From Dokdonella_A sp035545255 (lineage in GTDB: Bacteria; Pseudomonadota; Gammaproteobacteria; Xanthomonadales; Rhodanobacteraceae): a stretch of 15,514 nucleotides of DNA. The translations under genes and the position numbers were made by a program. Under the pieces are notes generated by a model that did not search any database, had not been told where the DNA came from, and saw nothing but the letters and a program-made list of their open reading frames with translations. Of this stretch, positions 6,037-14,080 are shown piece by piece. Position 1 is the stretch's first letter. Every line of letters starts with the position of its first letter. Location of the stretch: assembly GCA_035545255.1 (NCBI GenBank), contig DASZYR010000075.1:1-15514 (forward strand). The letters are read 5' to 3'.

Positions 6037-7780
6037 ATCCGCCTTTCGGCTTCGCGGCTTTCGCGGCGGGCCGGTGGAAATCGGCGTCGGGCTTCCATTC
6101 GGGAAACGTCGTCTCGTCCGCGAGCTTGCGACCGACCGCATGGAACGCCGAGAGATCCTCGACGATGCCGCGAAAGTCCCAGCCCGGATCGTATTCGTCG
6201 GCCGGCTTGTGATAGCGGTTCGCCGTGTAGTCGGCCCAGGCCTTGCGACCCGCTTCCTCGCCGCCGTCGACAAGGTTCAGCCCCGAGCGCGCGTACAGCA
6301 CCGGCACGCCGACGCGCGCGAAGTTGAGCTGGTCGGAGCGGAAGAAGAAGCCTTTTTCCGGCGTCTCGTCCGGAACGATCGTGCGGTTCTCCGCGGCAGC
6401 CGCATCCTTGATGTAATCGTCGATCGCTGACTGGCCAAGTCCGATGACCGCAATGTCTTTCGCCGGCCCGATGATCGGCAGCGCATCCATGTTGATGTCG
6501 GCGACCGTCTTGTCGAGCGGAAAGGCCGGATGCGTCGCGTAATAGCGCGAGCCGAGCAATCCCGCCTCTTCGAGCGTGAACGCGGCGAACAGCAGCGAGC
6601 GTTGCGGCGGGGGGTCCTGATGCGCGAACGCTTCGGCGATCTCCATCAGGCCCGCGATGCCGGTGCCGTTGTCGATCGCGCCGTTGTAGATCGCGTCGCC
6701 CTTCAGCGCCGGATCCTTGCCGAGATGGTCCCAATGCGCCGAGTAGACGACGACCTCGTCGGGCCGCTCGCTGCCGCGGATCATGCCGAGCACGTTCTCC
6801 GAGCTCGAATGATCGATGCGATTCCTGAAATGCGTCGACAGCGTCGCGTCGAGCGCGACGGGCTTGAAGCCGCGCTGGTCGGCGCTTTTTTTCGCGGCGG
6901 CAAAATCGAGACCGGCCGTGGCGAACAGCCGAGCCGCGGCGTCGGTCGTGATCCAGCCCGCGACCGGCAGCCGCGGCGCCGGGTCCTCGCGCGGCGGCAA
7001 CGCATCCTGCGGTCCCGACCAGCTGCTGACGACGACGTCCCATGGATAACCCGCGCCCGGCGTCTCGTGCACGATCAGGCAGGCGGCGGCGCCGTGGCGC
7101 GCGGCTTCCTCGTACTTGTACGTCCAGCGGCCGTAATAAGTCAGCGCGCGGCCGCGGAACAGCGATTCGTCGCGATCGCCCCAGCCGGGATCGTTGACGA
7201 GCACGACGACGGTCTTGCCCTTGACGTCGATGCCGGCGTAGTCGTTCCAGTCCTGCTCCGGAGCGACGACGCCGTAGCCGGCGAAGACAATGGGCGAATT
7301 CGTGACCGCGATATCGTGGCTCGCATCCAGCGAATTGACGATCATGTCGGTGCGATAGGCAAAACGCTCGCTGCCGTTCTTCGCGGCGATGTCGAGCGTG
7401 ACGGCGTCGGGATCGAGCAGCGTCGTCTCCTCCATCGGCACGGTCTGGAACCAGCTGCCGCCGTTGCCGGGCTTGAGGCCGATCTGCTCGAACTGATCCT
7501 TGATCCATGCCGTCGACATCCGCTCGCCGATCGTGCCGGGCTTGCGACCTTCGAATGCGTCGCCGGAGATCTTCTTGAGGCGAGACGCGAAGTCTTCGGC
7601 CGTGATCGCCGGTGTCGTCTTGCCTTCGGGGCTCGGCACGACCGGCGGCGGCTTCGCCGGCGCGGCAGGCTGCGGAGCCGAAGTCTGTGCGGGCGGCGGC
7701 GCGGGTTCTTCCTTGCCGCACGCGGCGAGGATCATCGCGAGCGAGACGAGCGTGGCGGTAGCGAGCGGGATCTGGCGCAT
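6035..7780 (-). CDS. M28-family metallopeptidase lipoprotein with PA domain
   Basis: This 581-residue protein starts with a lipoprotein signal ending in LAAC (Cys21 as the acylated residue). A Pro/Ala-rich tether of about 30 residues follows, then an M28 peptidase with an inserted protease-associated (PA) domain at about 150-290. The two-zinc site is complete: His349 and Asp351 in SAHWDH, Asp370 in GAIDNG, Glu404-Glu405 in TLEEAGLLGS, Asp432 in NMDAL and His524 in YHKPADEY. M28 enzymes are usually aminopeptidases or carboxypeptidases acting on short peptides. The protein should be membrane-anchored in the periplasm or on the outer membrane. A GGAAC about 8 bases before the ATG is a modest ribosome binding site. 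It converges on the M1 gene and lies downstream of the beta-helix gene, separated by a REP-like element. Confidence 0.93.
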   Translation of the reverse strand: MRQIPLATATLVSLAMILAACGKEEPAPPPAQTSAPQPAAPAKPPPVVPSPEGKTTPAITAEDFASRLKKISGDAFEGRKPGTIGERMSTAWIKDQFEQIGLKPGNGGSWFQTVPMEETTLLDPDAVTLDIAAKNGSERFAYRTDMIVNSLDASHDIAVTNSPIVFAGYGVVAPEQDWNDYAGIDVKGKTVVVLVNDPGWGDRDESLFRGRALTYYGRWTYKYEEAARHGAAACLIVHETPGAGYPWDVVVSSWSGPQDALPPREDPAPRLPVAGWITTDAAARLFATAGLDFAAAKKSADQRGFKPVALDATLSTHFRNRIDHSSSENVLGMIRGSERPDEVVVYSAHWDHLGKDPALKGDAIYNGAIDNGTGIAGLMEIAEAFAHQDPPPQRSLLFAAFTLEEAGLLGSRYYATHPAFPLDKTVADINMDALPIIGPAKDIAVIGLGQSAIDDYIKDAAAAENRTIVPDETPEKGFFFRSDQLNFARVGVPVLYARSGLNLVDGGEEAGRKAWADYTANRYHKPADEYDPGWDFRGIVEDLSAFHAVGRKLADETTFPEWKPDADFHRPAAKAAKPKGG

Positions 7781-7868
7781 CGGCGTTCCGGAATCGGGAT
7801 CGAAGAAGCGATTCTAGGAACGCAAGGGTTCGCGGCGCCACAACTCGAGGTTAAGAGTCCGCAAAACG

Positions 7869-7973
7869 GGCGCTGCTTTCCCCTCTCCCGCGTGCGGGAG
7901 AGGGGGAACAGCGCTCCGGCAATGAGGAGTCGGAGCAGCGTTTGCGCAAGCAGGAAAGGGAGAAAGCAGCGCC
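7869..7973. repeat. REP-like element with nested hairpins
   Basis: Outer 12-bp perfect inverted ends GGCGCTGCTTTC (7869-7880) and GAAAGCAGCGCC (7962-7973) bound the element. Inside, GCGCTG (7870-7875)/CAGCGC (7909-7914) encloses the core stem CCCTCTCCCGC (7881-7891)/GCGGGAGAGGG (7894-7904). A further small stem is GCTCCG (7912-7917)/CGGAGC (7931-7936). The core stem is the same as that at 1911-1934. The right end touches the stop codon of the neighbouring repeat protein. The hairpin could also serve as a terminator or mRNA stabiliser for that gene. Confidence 0.75.
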
Positions 7974-8629
7974 TACGGATGATCGCCCGGGAATTTCTTC
8001 GCGGTCGCACCGGTGATCGTCCCGACTCTTGCCGAATCGCTCACGTAGAGATCGACCTCGCGACGGAATTCGAGCGCACCGTCGACGACCGCGTGCGGAC
8101 CGATCACGATGCGCGGATTCTTGTTCTTGCCCCACGAGAATCCATGCTGCTCCTTGACGAGGATGCCGCCCTCGACGCGGGAATTCGCGCCGACGTCGAT
8201 GTCGCCCGAAACGGTTTCGATGCCGCCGCCGACATGCGCCGCGTCGAGCGAGATGCGTCCGTTGACGTTCGATGTCCTGCCGGCGACGTCGGCGTCCCGG
8301 CCGAGCTCGATGTGGCCGTTGACCGCCTCGATCGTGCGCGCGACGTGCGATCCCGCGCCGACCTCGATGCCGCCGTTGACGGTCTCGATCGAATCGACCG
8401 TGACGCGATCGCCGACCTCGATGCCGCCGTTGACCGTCGAGAGCTTCTCGGCGCTTGCGCCGCTTTCGATACGGATGCTGCCGTTGACGGTCGAAAGATC
8501 GCCGGCCTGCTGGTCGCCGTCGATGTGGATCGAGCCGTTGACCTTGTCGACGTCGATGCCTCGCGCCGGCGCGCCGACGGCGAAAGCGAGTGCGAGGACC
8601 GTCGCGAAACCGGCGAAAACGCGTTTCAT
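7973..8629 (-). CDS. Exported beta-helix-like repeat protein of unknown function
   Basis: This 218-residue protein has a signal peptide (about 1-23, ending APARG). After it come seven tandem repeats starting at Val30, 48, 66, 84, 103, 122 and 140, each beginning V-N-G-x-I (VSG in the last) and 18 or 19 residues long. Such short repeats with alternating hydrophobic residues and turns at NG suggest a right-handed beta-helix, as in bactofilin or DUF4097-type proteins. The rest (about 150-218) seems to be the capping end, with SWGKNKNPRIVIGP and EVDLYV. I see no catalytic motif. The frame is open much further upstream, but the ATG at 8629 has GGAGA about 8 bases before it and starts the leader. 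It is divergent from gpmI. The function is unknown, and a structural or surface role is the most I would infer. Confidence 0.8.
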   Translation of the reverse strand: MKRVFAGFATVLALAFAVGAPARGIDVDKVNGSIHIDGDQQAGDLSTVNGSIRIESGASAEKLSTVNGGIEVGDRVTVDSIETVNGGIEVGAGSHVARTIEAVNGHIELGRDADVAGRTSNVNGRISLDAAHVGGGIETVSGDIDVGANSRVEGGILVKEQHGFSWGKNKNPRIVIGPHAVVDGALEFRREVDLYVSDSARVGTITGATAKKFPGDHP

Positions 8630-8752
8630 GGGGATTCTCCGTGCAGCGGATCGTACGCCTTCGATGCACCCCGGAGCGGGCGGGTTTAATGGCCCGTCGA
8701 GCACGCCTCGGCTAGCATGGGCGCATCGAATTTCCCCGAACGGAACCGATCG

Positions 8753-10282
8753 ATGGCGCGACCGAAGCCGATCCTCCTGCTGATCCTCGATGGCTGGGGC
8801 CATCGCGAGGACGAGAGCCACAACGCGATCGCGCGCGCGAACGTGCCGAACTGGCGGCATCTCCTCGCGACCTGCCCGCATACGCTGGTCGAGACGCACG
8901 GCGAACACGTCGGCCTTCCGGACGGCCAGATGGGCAACTCCGAGGTCGGCCACATGAACATCGGCTCCGGCCGCGTCGTCTACCAGGATCTGACGCGCAT
9001 CGACGCCGCGATCCGGGACGGCAGCTTCTTCGACAACGCCGCTCTCGTCGCCGCCTGCGACGCCGCGAACGCGGGCGGCGGCACGCTGCACGTGCTGGGG
9101 CTGGTTTCGCCGGGCGGCGTGCACAGCCACGAAGATCACATCCTCGCGATGCTCGATCTCGCGTCGCGCCGCGGCGTCGCGCGCATCGCCGTGCACGCGT
9201 TCCTCGACGGACGCGACACGCCGCCGCGAAGCGCTCGCGCTTCGCTCGACAAGCTCGAAGCGAAATGCGCGTCGATTCCGGGCGCGCGCGTCGCGAGCGT
9301 CAGCGGACGCTATTTCGCGATGGATCGCGACAAGCGCTGGGATCGTGTCGAGCTCGCCTACGACGCGATCGCGAATGCGAAGGCGCCGTTGCACGCGGCG
9401 AGCGCCGCCGAGGCGCTCGATCTCGCCTACGCACGCGGCGAGAACGACGAATTCGTGAAGCCGACCGTCGTCGGCGACGGTGCGAAGGTCGTCGACGGCG
9501 ACGCGGTCGTCTTCATGAACTTCCGCGCGGATCGCGCGCGCCAGCTGTCGCATGCGTTCGTCGACGCCGATTTCACCGGGTTTGCGCGCGCGCGCAGGAT
9601 CGGGCTTTCGGCGTTCGTCAGCCTCACCGACTACGAGAAAGGCCTCGCGGTCAGCGCGATCGCGTATCCCGCGCAATCGATGCGGAACTCGCTCGGCGAA
9701 TATCTTTCCTCGCTCGGCTTCTCGCAGCTTCGCATCGCCGAGACCGAGAAATACGCGCACGTGACGTTCTTCCTCTCCGGAGGCCGCGAAGCCCCGTTCG
9801 ATCTCGAGGAACGCATCCTCGTGCCGAGCCCGCACGTCGCGACGTACGATCAGAAGCCCGAGATGAGCTGTCCCGAGGTCACGGACAAGCTCGTCGAGGC
9901 GATCTTCTCGAAGCGGTTCGATTTCATCGTCTGCAATCTCGCCAACGCCGACATGGTGGGCCATACCGGCATCGAACCGGCCGCGGTCAAGGCCGCCGAG
10001 GCGATCGACGCCGCGCTCGGGCGCATCGAGAAGGCGATCCGCGCGGCCGGCGGCGAGATGCTGATCAGCGCCGATCACGGCAACCTCGAAGAGATGCTCG
10101 ACGCGAACGGCGTGCCGCACACGCAGCACACGGTCGGTCCGGTGCCGCTCGTCTACGTCGGGCGCAAGGCGACGCTGCATCACGGCGCGCTGCGCGATCT
10201 CGCGCCGACCGTGCTCGCGCTGATGGACCTTCCCAAGCCCGCCGAGATGACCGGCCACAGCCTGGTCGAGTTCGCGGCTTGA
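8753..10282 (+). CDS. gpmI: 2,3-bisphosphoglycerate-independent phosphoglycerate mutase
   Basis: GpmI interconverts 3-phosphoglycerate and 2-phosphoglycerate in glycolysis and gluconeogenesis, in the cytoplasm, through a phosphoserine intermediate and two Mn2+ ions. The 509 residues match the usual ~510. The catalytic Ser63 is in GQMGNSEVGH. The metal ligands Asp13 (ILDGWG), Asp400 and His404 (ADMVGHTG), Asp441-His442 (SADHGN) and His459 (HTQHTVGP) are all in place. The phosphate-binding residues of HSHEDH and GRDTPPRSA are present too. I preferred the ATG at 8753 to the in-frame one at 8717 because known family members begin a few residues before LLLILDGWG. The gene overlaps envC by four bases (TTGA), a sign of co-transcription. 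The gpmI-envC order is familiar from gammaproteobacteria. Confidence 0.97.
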   Translation: MARPKPILLLILDGWGHREDESHNAIARANVPNWRHLLATCPHTLVETHGEHVGLPDGQMGNSEVGHMNIGSGRVVYQDLTRIDAAIRDGSFFDNAALVAACDAANAGGGTLHVLGLVSPGGVHSHEDHILAMLDLASRRGVARIAVHAFLDGRDTPPRSARASLDKLEAKCASIPGARVASVSGRYFAMDRDKRWDRVELAYDAIANAKAPLHAASAAEALDLAYARGENDEFVKPTVVGDGAKVVDGDAVVFMNFRADRARQLSHAFVDADFTGFARARRIGLSAFVSLTDYEKGLAVSAIAYPAQSMRNSLGEYLSSLGFSQLRIAETEKYAHVTFFLSGGREAPFDLEERILVPSPHVATYDQKPEMSCPEVTDKLVEAIFSKRFDFIVCNLANADMVGHTGIEPAAVKAAEAIDAALGRIEKAIRAAGGEMLISADHGNLEEMLDANGVPHTQHTVGPVPLVYVGRKATLHHGALRDLAPTVLALMDLPKPAEMTGHSLVEFAA

Positions 10283-11454
10283 TCGCCCGGGTCGCGCTGG
10301 TCGTCGCGCTGGCGCTGCTCGCGTCCGCGCCGCGCGTAGAGGCCGCCGACGAGGGCGCGAAACCCGATCCGGCGCACGCCGCGCAGGAGGCCGAGGCGCG
10401 CCGCAAGCTCGACGCGGTGCGCGCGGAGATCAAGGCGCTCGTCGCAGAGCAGCGCGCAACCGAAGGCGAGCGCAACGAGGCTGCCGCCGCGCTCCGCGCG
10501 AAGGAAACCGAAGTCGCGGCAGTCGCGAAGGATGTCCACTCGCTCGACGAGAAGATTGCCGCAGAGGAAGGCGAGCTCGGGCATCTCGACGCGAAGCGCG
10601 TCGCGCTCGAAGCCGCACTGAAGACGCAGCGCGATGCGCTCGCTGCGCTGTTGCGATCGGCCTATGCGCTCGGCCGCGACGAAGAGCTGAAGCTCCTGCT
10701 GCAGCAGGACGACGTCGCCGCGATCGCGCGCGTCCTTGCCTACAACCGTTATTTCCAGCGCGCGCGCATCGGCCGCATCGACAACCTGAGCCGCGATCTC
10801 GAGGCGCTCGCCGACGTGCAGGCCTCGATCCGCAAGGCGACGGCCGAGCTCGCGTCGACGCGCGACGCGCGCGCGGCCGAGGGATCGCGTCTCGACGCCG
10901 AACGCAGCGAGCGCGAAACGCTCGTCGCCGATCTCGATGCGAAGTTGAAAGAGCAGGGCGCGCGCGTCGCCGCGCTCGGCAAGGACGAGAAATCACTCGG
11001 CGCGCTGATCGAGAAGCTGCGCGACGTGTTCGCCGACATTCCGAAGCAGCTCGTCGGCGCCGCGCCGTTCGCCTCGCAGCGCGGCCGGCTCGCCTGGCCG
11101 ATCGGCGGCAAGATCGTAACGGCGTTCGGCGCGAAGGACGAATCCGGACGGAAGAGCAGCGGCATCCTCGTCGCGGCGAAGCCCGGCAGCGCCGTGCGCG
11201 CGGTTTCGCACGGCCGCGTCGTGTTCGCCGACTGGCTGCGCGGCTACGGCCTCATGATCATCGTCGACCACGGCGACGGTTATCTCAGCCTCTACGGCTG
11301 CAACGAGACGCTGCTGAAGGACGTCGGCGACTGGGTCGACGCCGGCGAGACGATCGCGACCAGCGGCGCGAGCGGCGGGCAGAAGACGGCGGGCGTTTAT
11401 TTCGAGCTGCGGGCGAAGGGGCAGGCGGTGGATCCGAAGGGATGGTTGAAGTAG
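10279..11454 (+). CDS. envC: EnvC-type murein hydrolase activator
   Basis: This 391-residue protein has a signal peptide (about 1-22, ending VEA), two long charged coiled-coil stretches (about 35-125 and 165-250) and a C-terminal LytM domain (about 265-391). The LytM part closely resembles E. coli EnvC in VFADWLRGYGLMIIVDHG, LSLYG and YFELRxxGQAVDPKGWL. The zinc ligands of active M23 peptidases are absent (for example KSSGILVAAK where a His would lie), as in EnvC, which activates AmiA/AmiB amidases at division sites instead of cutting peptidoglycan. The start appears to be TTG at 10279, overlapping the gpmI stop in TTGA. No ATG fits before the signal sequence, so translational coupling to gpmI is likely. 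No FtsEX gene is visible here. Confidence 0.93.
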   Translation: MIARVALVVALALLASAPRVEAADEGAKPDPAHAAQEAEARRKLDAVRAEIKALVAEQRATEGERNEAAAALRAKETEVAAVAKDVHSLDEKIAAEEGELGHLDAKRVALEAALKTQRDALAALLRSAYALGRDEELKLLLQQDDVAAIARVLAYNRYFQRARIGRIDNLSRDLEALADVQASIRKATAELASTRDARAAEGSRLDAERSERETLVADLDAKLKEQGARVAALGKDEKSLGALIEKLRDVFADIPKQLVGAAPFASQRGRLAWPIGGKIVTAFGAKDESGRKSSGILVAAKPGSAVRAVSHGRVVFADWLRGYGLMIIVDHGDGYLSLYGCNETLLKDVGDWVDAGETIATSGASGGQKTAGVYFELRAKGQAVDPKGWLK

Positions 11455-11470
11455 AGGTCGAAAGCGGAAG

Positions 11471-11724
11471 GTCGAATCGCGAAGAGCACAAAGACACAAA
11501 GAAGAGCTTTTGTTCGCTTTGTTGCGGCGTCGACCCTCGGCTGCGCTTCCCTATCTCCCGCTTGCGGGAGAAGGTGCCGGCAGGCGGATGAGGGAAATCT
11601 CGATATACCGTCTCAAGCTTTCCCTCACCCGTGCCTTCGGCACGACTCTCCCGCAAAGCGGGAGCGGTGACCGCTGGGATTCGCCGGCCCGGTCTGCTGT
11701 TCTCGGTGTCTTCGTGGTTCGATC
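11471..11724. repeat. Nested repeat island between envC and ctpA
   Basis: The 405 bases at 11455-11859 hold no recognisable gene. Imperfect inverted arms lie at 11471-11494 (GTCGAATCGCGAAGAGCAC...) and 11701-11724 (reverse complement GATCGAACCACGAAGACACC...). Between them are REP-like units: CTCCCGC (11555-11561)/GCGGGAG (11564-11570), TGAGGGAAA (11589-11597)/TTTCCCTCA (11619-11627), CGTGCC (11630-11635)/GGCACG (11639-11644), and CTCCCGC (11648-11654)/GCGGGAG (11658-11664). The outer arms belong to a different repeat style from the inner ones, so one element seems to have landed in another, or the island is a composite. Positions 11725-11859 show nothing beyond the ctpA leader. Confidence 0.7.
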
Positions 11725-11859
11725 TTCGGTGATCGCAGGCACATTCGCTGAACTCCACTGCGCCGACCCTGTCAAATCGAAAATCCGCTTGAACGCTCTC
11801 ACGGCACGAGCCATGTCGCGGGTTTACACTCGTCGCCGAACGCCTCCGAGGTTCCTCCG

Positions 11860-13227
11860 ATGTCTCCGCGCCTGCTTCCTTTCGTCTTCCTGGCCTTCTG
11901 CGGCATCGCGTTCGCCGATCCGCCGCAGATTCCCGTGCCGCCCGCCGACGTGGCGTCGAGCGCCGACGACGCGCCGCCGGCCGCGAAGAAGCCGGCCGCG
12001 CCGAAGAACTCGGTCGACATGCAGGACATCCGCGCGTTCACCGCGGTCTACAGCCTCGTCAAGCAGGCCTACGTCGAGAACGTCGACGATCACGAGCTGA
12101 TGCAGGCCGCGATCCGCGGACTCCTCGCCGGGCTCGATCCGCACAGCGAATACCTCGATCGCCGCCAGATCGACGATCTCACCGAAGACACGACCGGCAG
12201 CTACAACGGGCTCGGCATCGAGGTCGTGCAGGTCGACGGCACGCTGCGCGTCGTCGCGCCGATCGACGATTCGCCGGCCGAGCGCGGCGGCATCAAGGCC
12301 GGCGACGTCATCGTGCGCATCGACGGCAAGCCCGTGCAATCGGACGATCTCGACTCGGCCGTCGGCAAGCTGCGCGGCAAGGTCGGCACGGACATCACGC
12401 TCGGCGTCGTGCACGAAGGCGCGGCCGATGCCGTCGACATCCGTCTCAAGCGCGAGGTGATCCGCGTCGCGAGCGTGCGCGGGCGCCTGCTCGAGCCCGG
12501 CTATGCGTATGTGCGTATCAGCCAGTTCCAGGCGGACACCGGCGCGCAGCTGCACCGGCGCATCGAGCGCCTGCAGGCGGACAACAGGGCGCCGCTGCGC
12601 GGCCTGGTGCTTGATCTGCGCAGCAATCCGGGCGGACTCCTGACCTCGGCTGTCGAGGTCAGCGACATCTTCCTCGACGACGGCGTCATCGTGACGACGA
12701 AGGGGCGCCTCAAGGAAGCCGACTTGAGCTTCCACGCATCGCCCGGCGATGTGCTGAAGGGCGCGCCGCTCGTGCTGCTCGTCGACAACGGCACCGCGTC
12801 GGCGGCCGAAATCGTCGCCGGCGCGCTGAAGGACAACCATCGCGCGCTGCTGATGGGACGGCGCACGTTCGGCAAGGGCTCGGTGCAGACCGTCCTGCCG
12901 CTCGACGCCGAGCACGCGGTCAAGCTGACGACGGCGCGCTACTACACGCCAAGCGGAATCTCGATCCAGGCTGCCGGCATCCAGCCCGACATCGCGCTAC
13001 AGGATCTCGCGCTCAGCCAGCGCGAGGCCTCGCCGTCGGCGATCCTCGGCGAGCGCGACCTGCGCAACCATCTGAAAGGCGCCGCCGAGAACGACTCGCC
13101 GTCGCCGGCGCGCGCGATCGATCGCGGCGTCGAGCACGATTACGCGCTCAACGAAGCGCTGAACGCGCTGAAGGCGCTGACGCTGCGCGCGAAACCGCCG
13201 TCCGGCGAGGGCAACCGGAAAGGATGA
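11860..13227 (+). CDS. ctpA: S41-family C-terminal processing protease (CtpA)
   Basis: The 455 residues comprise a signal peptide (about 1-19, ending AFA), a Pro/Ala-rich linker, an N-terminal helical region (about 52-100), a PDZ domain (about 110-195 with LGIEV and GIKAGDVIVRIDG) and the S41 peptidase core. The catalytic dyad is Ser314 in NGTASAAEIVAGAL and Lys339 in TFGKGSVQT, 25 residues apart as usual. LDLRSNPGG and YYTPSGISIQ are further family signatures. Tail-specific proteases cut near exposed C-termini and in gammaproteobacteria degrade or mature periplasmic proteins, including peptidoglycan hydrolases. The ATG at 11860 has GAGG about 11 bases upstream. The gene follows envC in the order known from Pseudomonas, but a 405-base repeat island separates the two. 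It overlaps lepB in ATGA. Confidence 0.95.
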   Translation: MSPRLLPFVFLAFCGIAFADPPQIPVPPADVASSADDAPPAAKKPAAPKNSVDMQDIRAFTAVYSLVKQAYVENVDDHELMQAAIRGLLAGLDPHSEYLDRRQIDDLTEDTTGSYNGLGIEVVQVDGTLRVVAPIDDSPAERGGIKAGDVIVRIDGKPVQSDDLDSAVGKLRGKVGTDITLGVVHEGAADAVDIRLKREVIRVASVRGRLLEPGYAYVRISQFQADTGAQLHRRIERLQADNRAPLRGLVLDLRSNPGGLLTSAVEVSDIFLDDGVIVTTKGRLKEADLSFHASPGDVLKGAPLVLLVDNGTASAAEIVAGALKDNHRALLMGRRTFGKGSVQTVLPLDAEHAVKLTTARYYTPSGISIQAAGIQPDIALQDLALSQREASPSAILGERDLRNHLKGAAENDSPSPARAIDRGVEHDYALNEALNALKALTLRAKPPSGEGNRKG

Positions 13228-13907
13228 GCGCGATGCGAACGCGCCTCGGGACCTGGCTTCGCGACAACCGTCAGCTGCTGGCGTTCGTGCTGCTGCTCGG
13301 CGTGTTCCGCACCGCCGTCGCCGACTGGAATCCGATTCCGTCGGCGTCGATGCACCCGACGCTGCTCGAAGGCGACGTCGTCTTCGTCAACCGGCTCGCG
13401 TTCGATCTCAAGCTGCCGCTCACCGACGTCGTCCTCGCGCACACGGGCGAGCCCGCGCGCGGCGACATCGTGACGTTCTCTTCGCCCGAGGACGGCACGC
13501 GCCTGATCAAGCGCGTGATCGGCCTGCCGGGCGACACGATCGAGATGCGCGGCAAGAAGCTCCTCGTCAACGGCGCTGCCGCGACCTACGAGCCGCTCGG
13601 CTTCGTCGACGAGCCGCTGCGGCATGGCGTCAGGGCGCTCGAGCTCGCCGAAGACGTCGCGGGCGACCGTCGCAAGATCCAGTGGCTCGCGCGCCGCGCC
13701 GAGCGCGACGACTTCGGTCCGATGACGATACCGAAGGATCGTTACCTGATGCTCGGCGACAACCGCGACAACAGCGAGGACTCGCGCTGGTTCGGCCTCG
13801 TTTCGCGCGAGAAGCTGATCGGACGCGCCGAGCGCATCCTCGTCTCGGCCGACTACAAGGGCAGCGGCGCGCTGCGCTTCGATCGCTTCGGGAAGTCGCT
13901 GCGATGA
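13224..13907 (+). CDS. lepB: Signal peptidase I (S26 family)
   Basis: This 227-residue protein has one N-terminal membrane segment (about 17-33) and the S26A catalytic boxes. The nucleophile Ser42 is in PSASMHPTL, the general base Lys96 is in LIKRVIGLPGDTI, and GDNRDNSEDSRWFG forms the late box. It should cleave Sec and Tat signal peptides at the outer face of the inner membrane. It is shorter than E. coli LepB (324) and lacks a second membrane segment, as in many other bacteria. The ATG overlaps the ctpA stop codon (ATGA), so the two are probably co-translated. Many genomes place lepB with lepA and rnc, so this may be an extra paralogue. That cannot be decided from this window. Confidence 0.94.
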   Translation: MSAMRTRLGTWLRDNRQLLAFVLLLGVFRTAVADWNPIPSASMHPTLLEGDVVFVNRLAFDLKLPLTDVVLAHTGEPARGDIVTFSSPEDGTRLIKRVIGLPGDTIEMRGKKLLVNGAAATYEPLGFVDEPLRHGVRALELAEDVAGDRRKIQWLARRAERDDFGPMTIPKDRYLMLGDNRDNSEDSRWFGLVSREKLIGRAERILVSADYKGSGALRFDRFGKSLR

Positions 13908-13940
13908 TTTGCGAGGACCTCGGTTCCGATCCGCGTTGAT

Positions 13941-14080
13941 GGTGGGCTGAAGCCCACCCTATGGATTGGCGGGAGCGCGGACCATCCGTGGGCCTTGGCC
14001 CACCTCGCATCAGCACGGTCCATAGGGTGCGCCTTGGCCCACCTCGCATCGTTTCCGCGGCGGGCTGAAGCCCACCCTAT
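13941..14080. repeat. Cluster of four GGGCTGAAGCCC / GGCCTTGGCCC repeats
   Basis: Four related units occur. GGTGGGCTGAAGCCCACC plus CTAT is at 13941-13962. GTGGGCCTTGGCCCACC plus TCGCATC is at 13988-14011. A third copy is at 14024-14050, GCGCCTTGGCCCACC plus TCGCATC. The fourth is at 14059-14080, GCGGGCTGAAGCCCACC plus CTAT. Each contains a hairpin-forming palindrome. The tails ACCCTATGG (13956-13964) and CCATAGGGT (14020-14028) are also inverted. This is a different family from the CTCCCGC repeats elsewhere in the window. The last unit supplies the stop codon of the rhomboid gene. The cluster lies between two convergent genes, and may also end transcription. Confidence 0.8.

Noticed and set aside
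8630..10258. Upstream extension of the beta-helix gene antisense to gpmI
   Set aside because: The frame is open but Arg/Asp/Val-rich; the signal peptide and Shine-Dalgarno place the start at 8629.
13941..14080. Four regularly placed repeats as a CRISPR-like array
   Set aside because: Units differ in sequence and alternate in type, spacers are of unequal length, and no cas gene is nearby; they are intergenic palindromic repeats.
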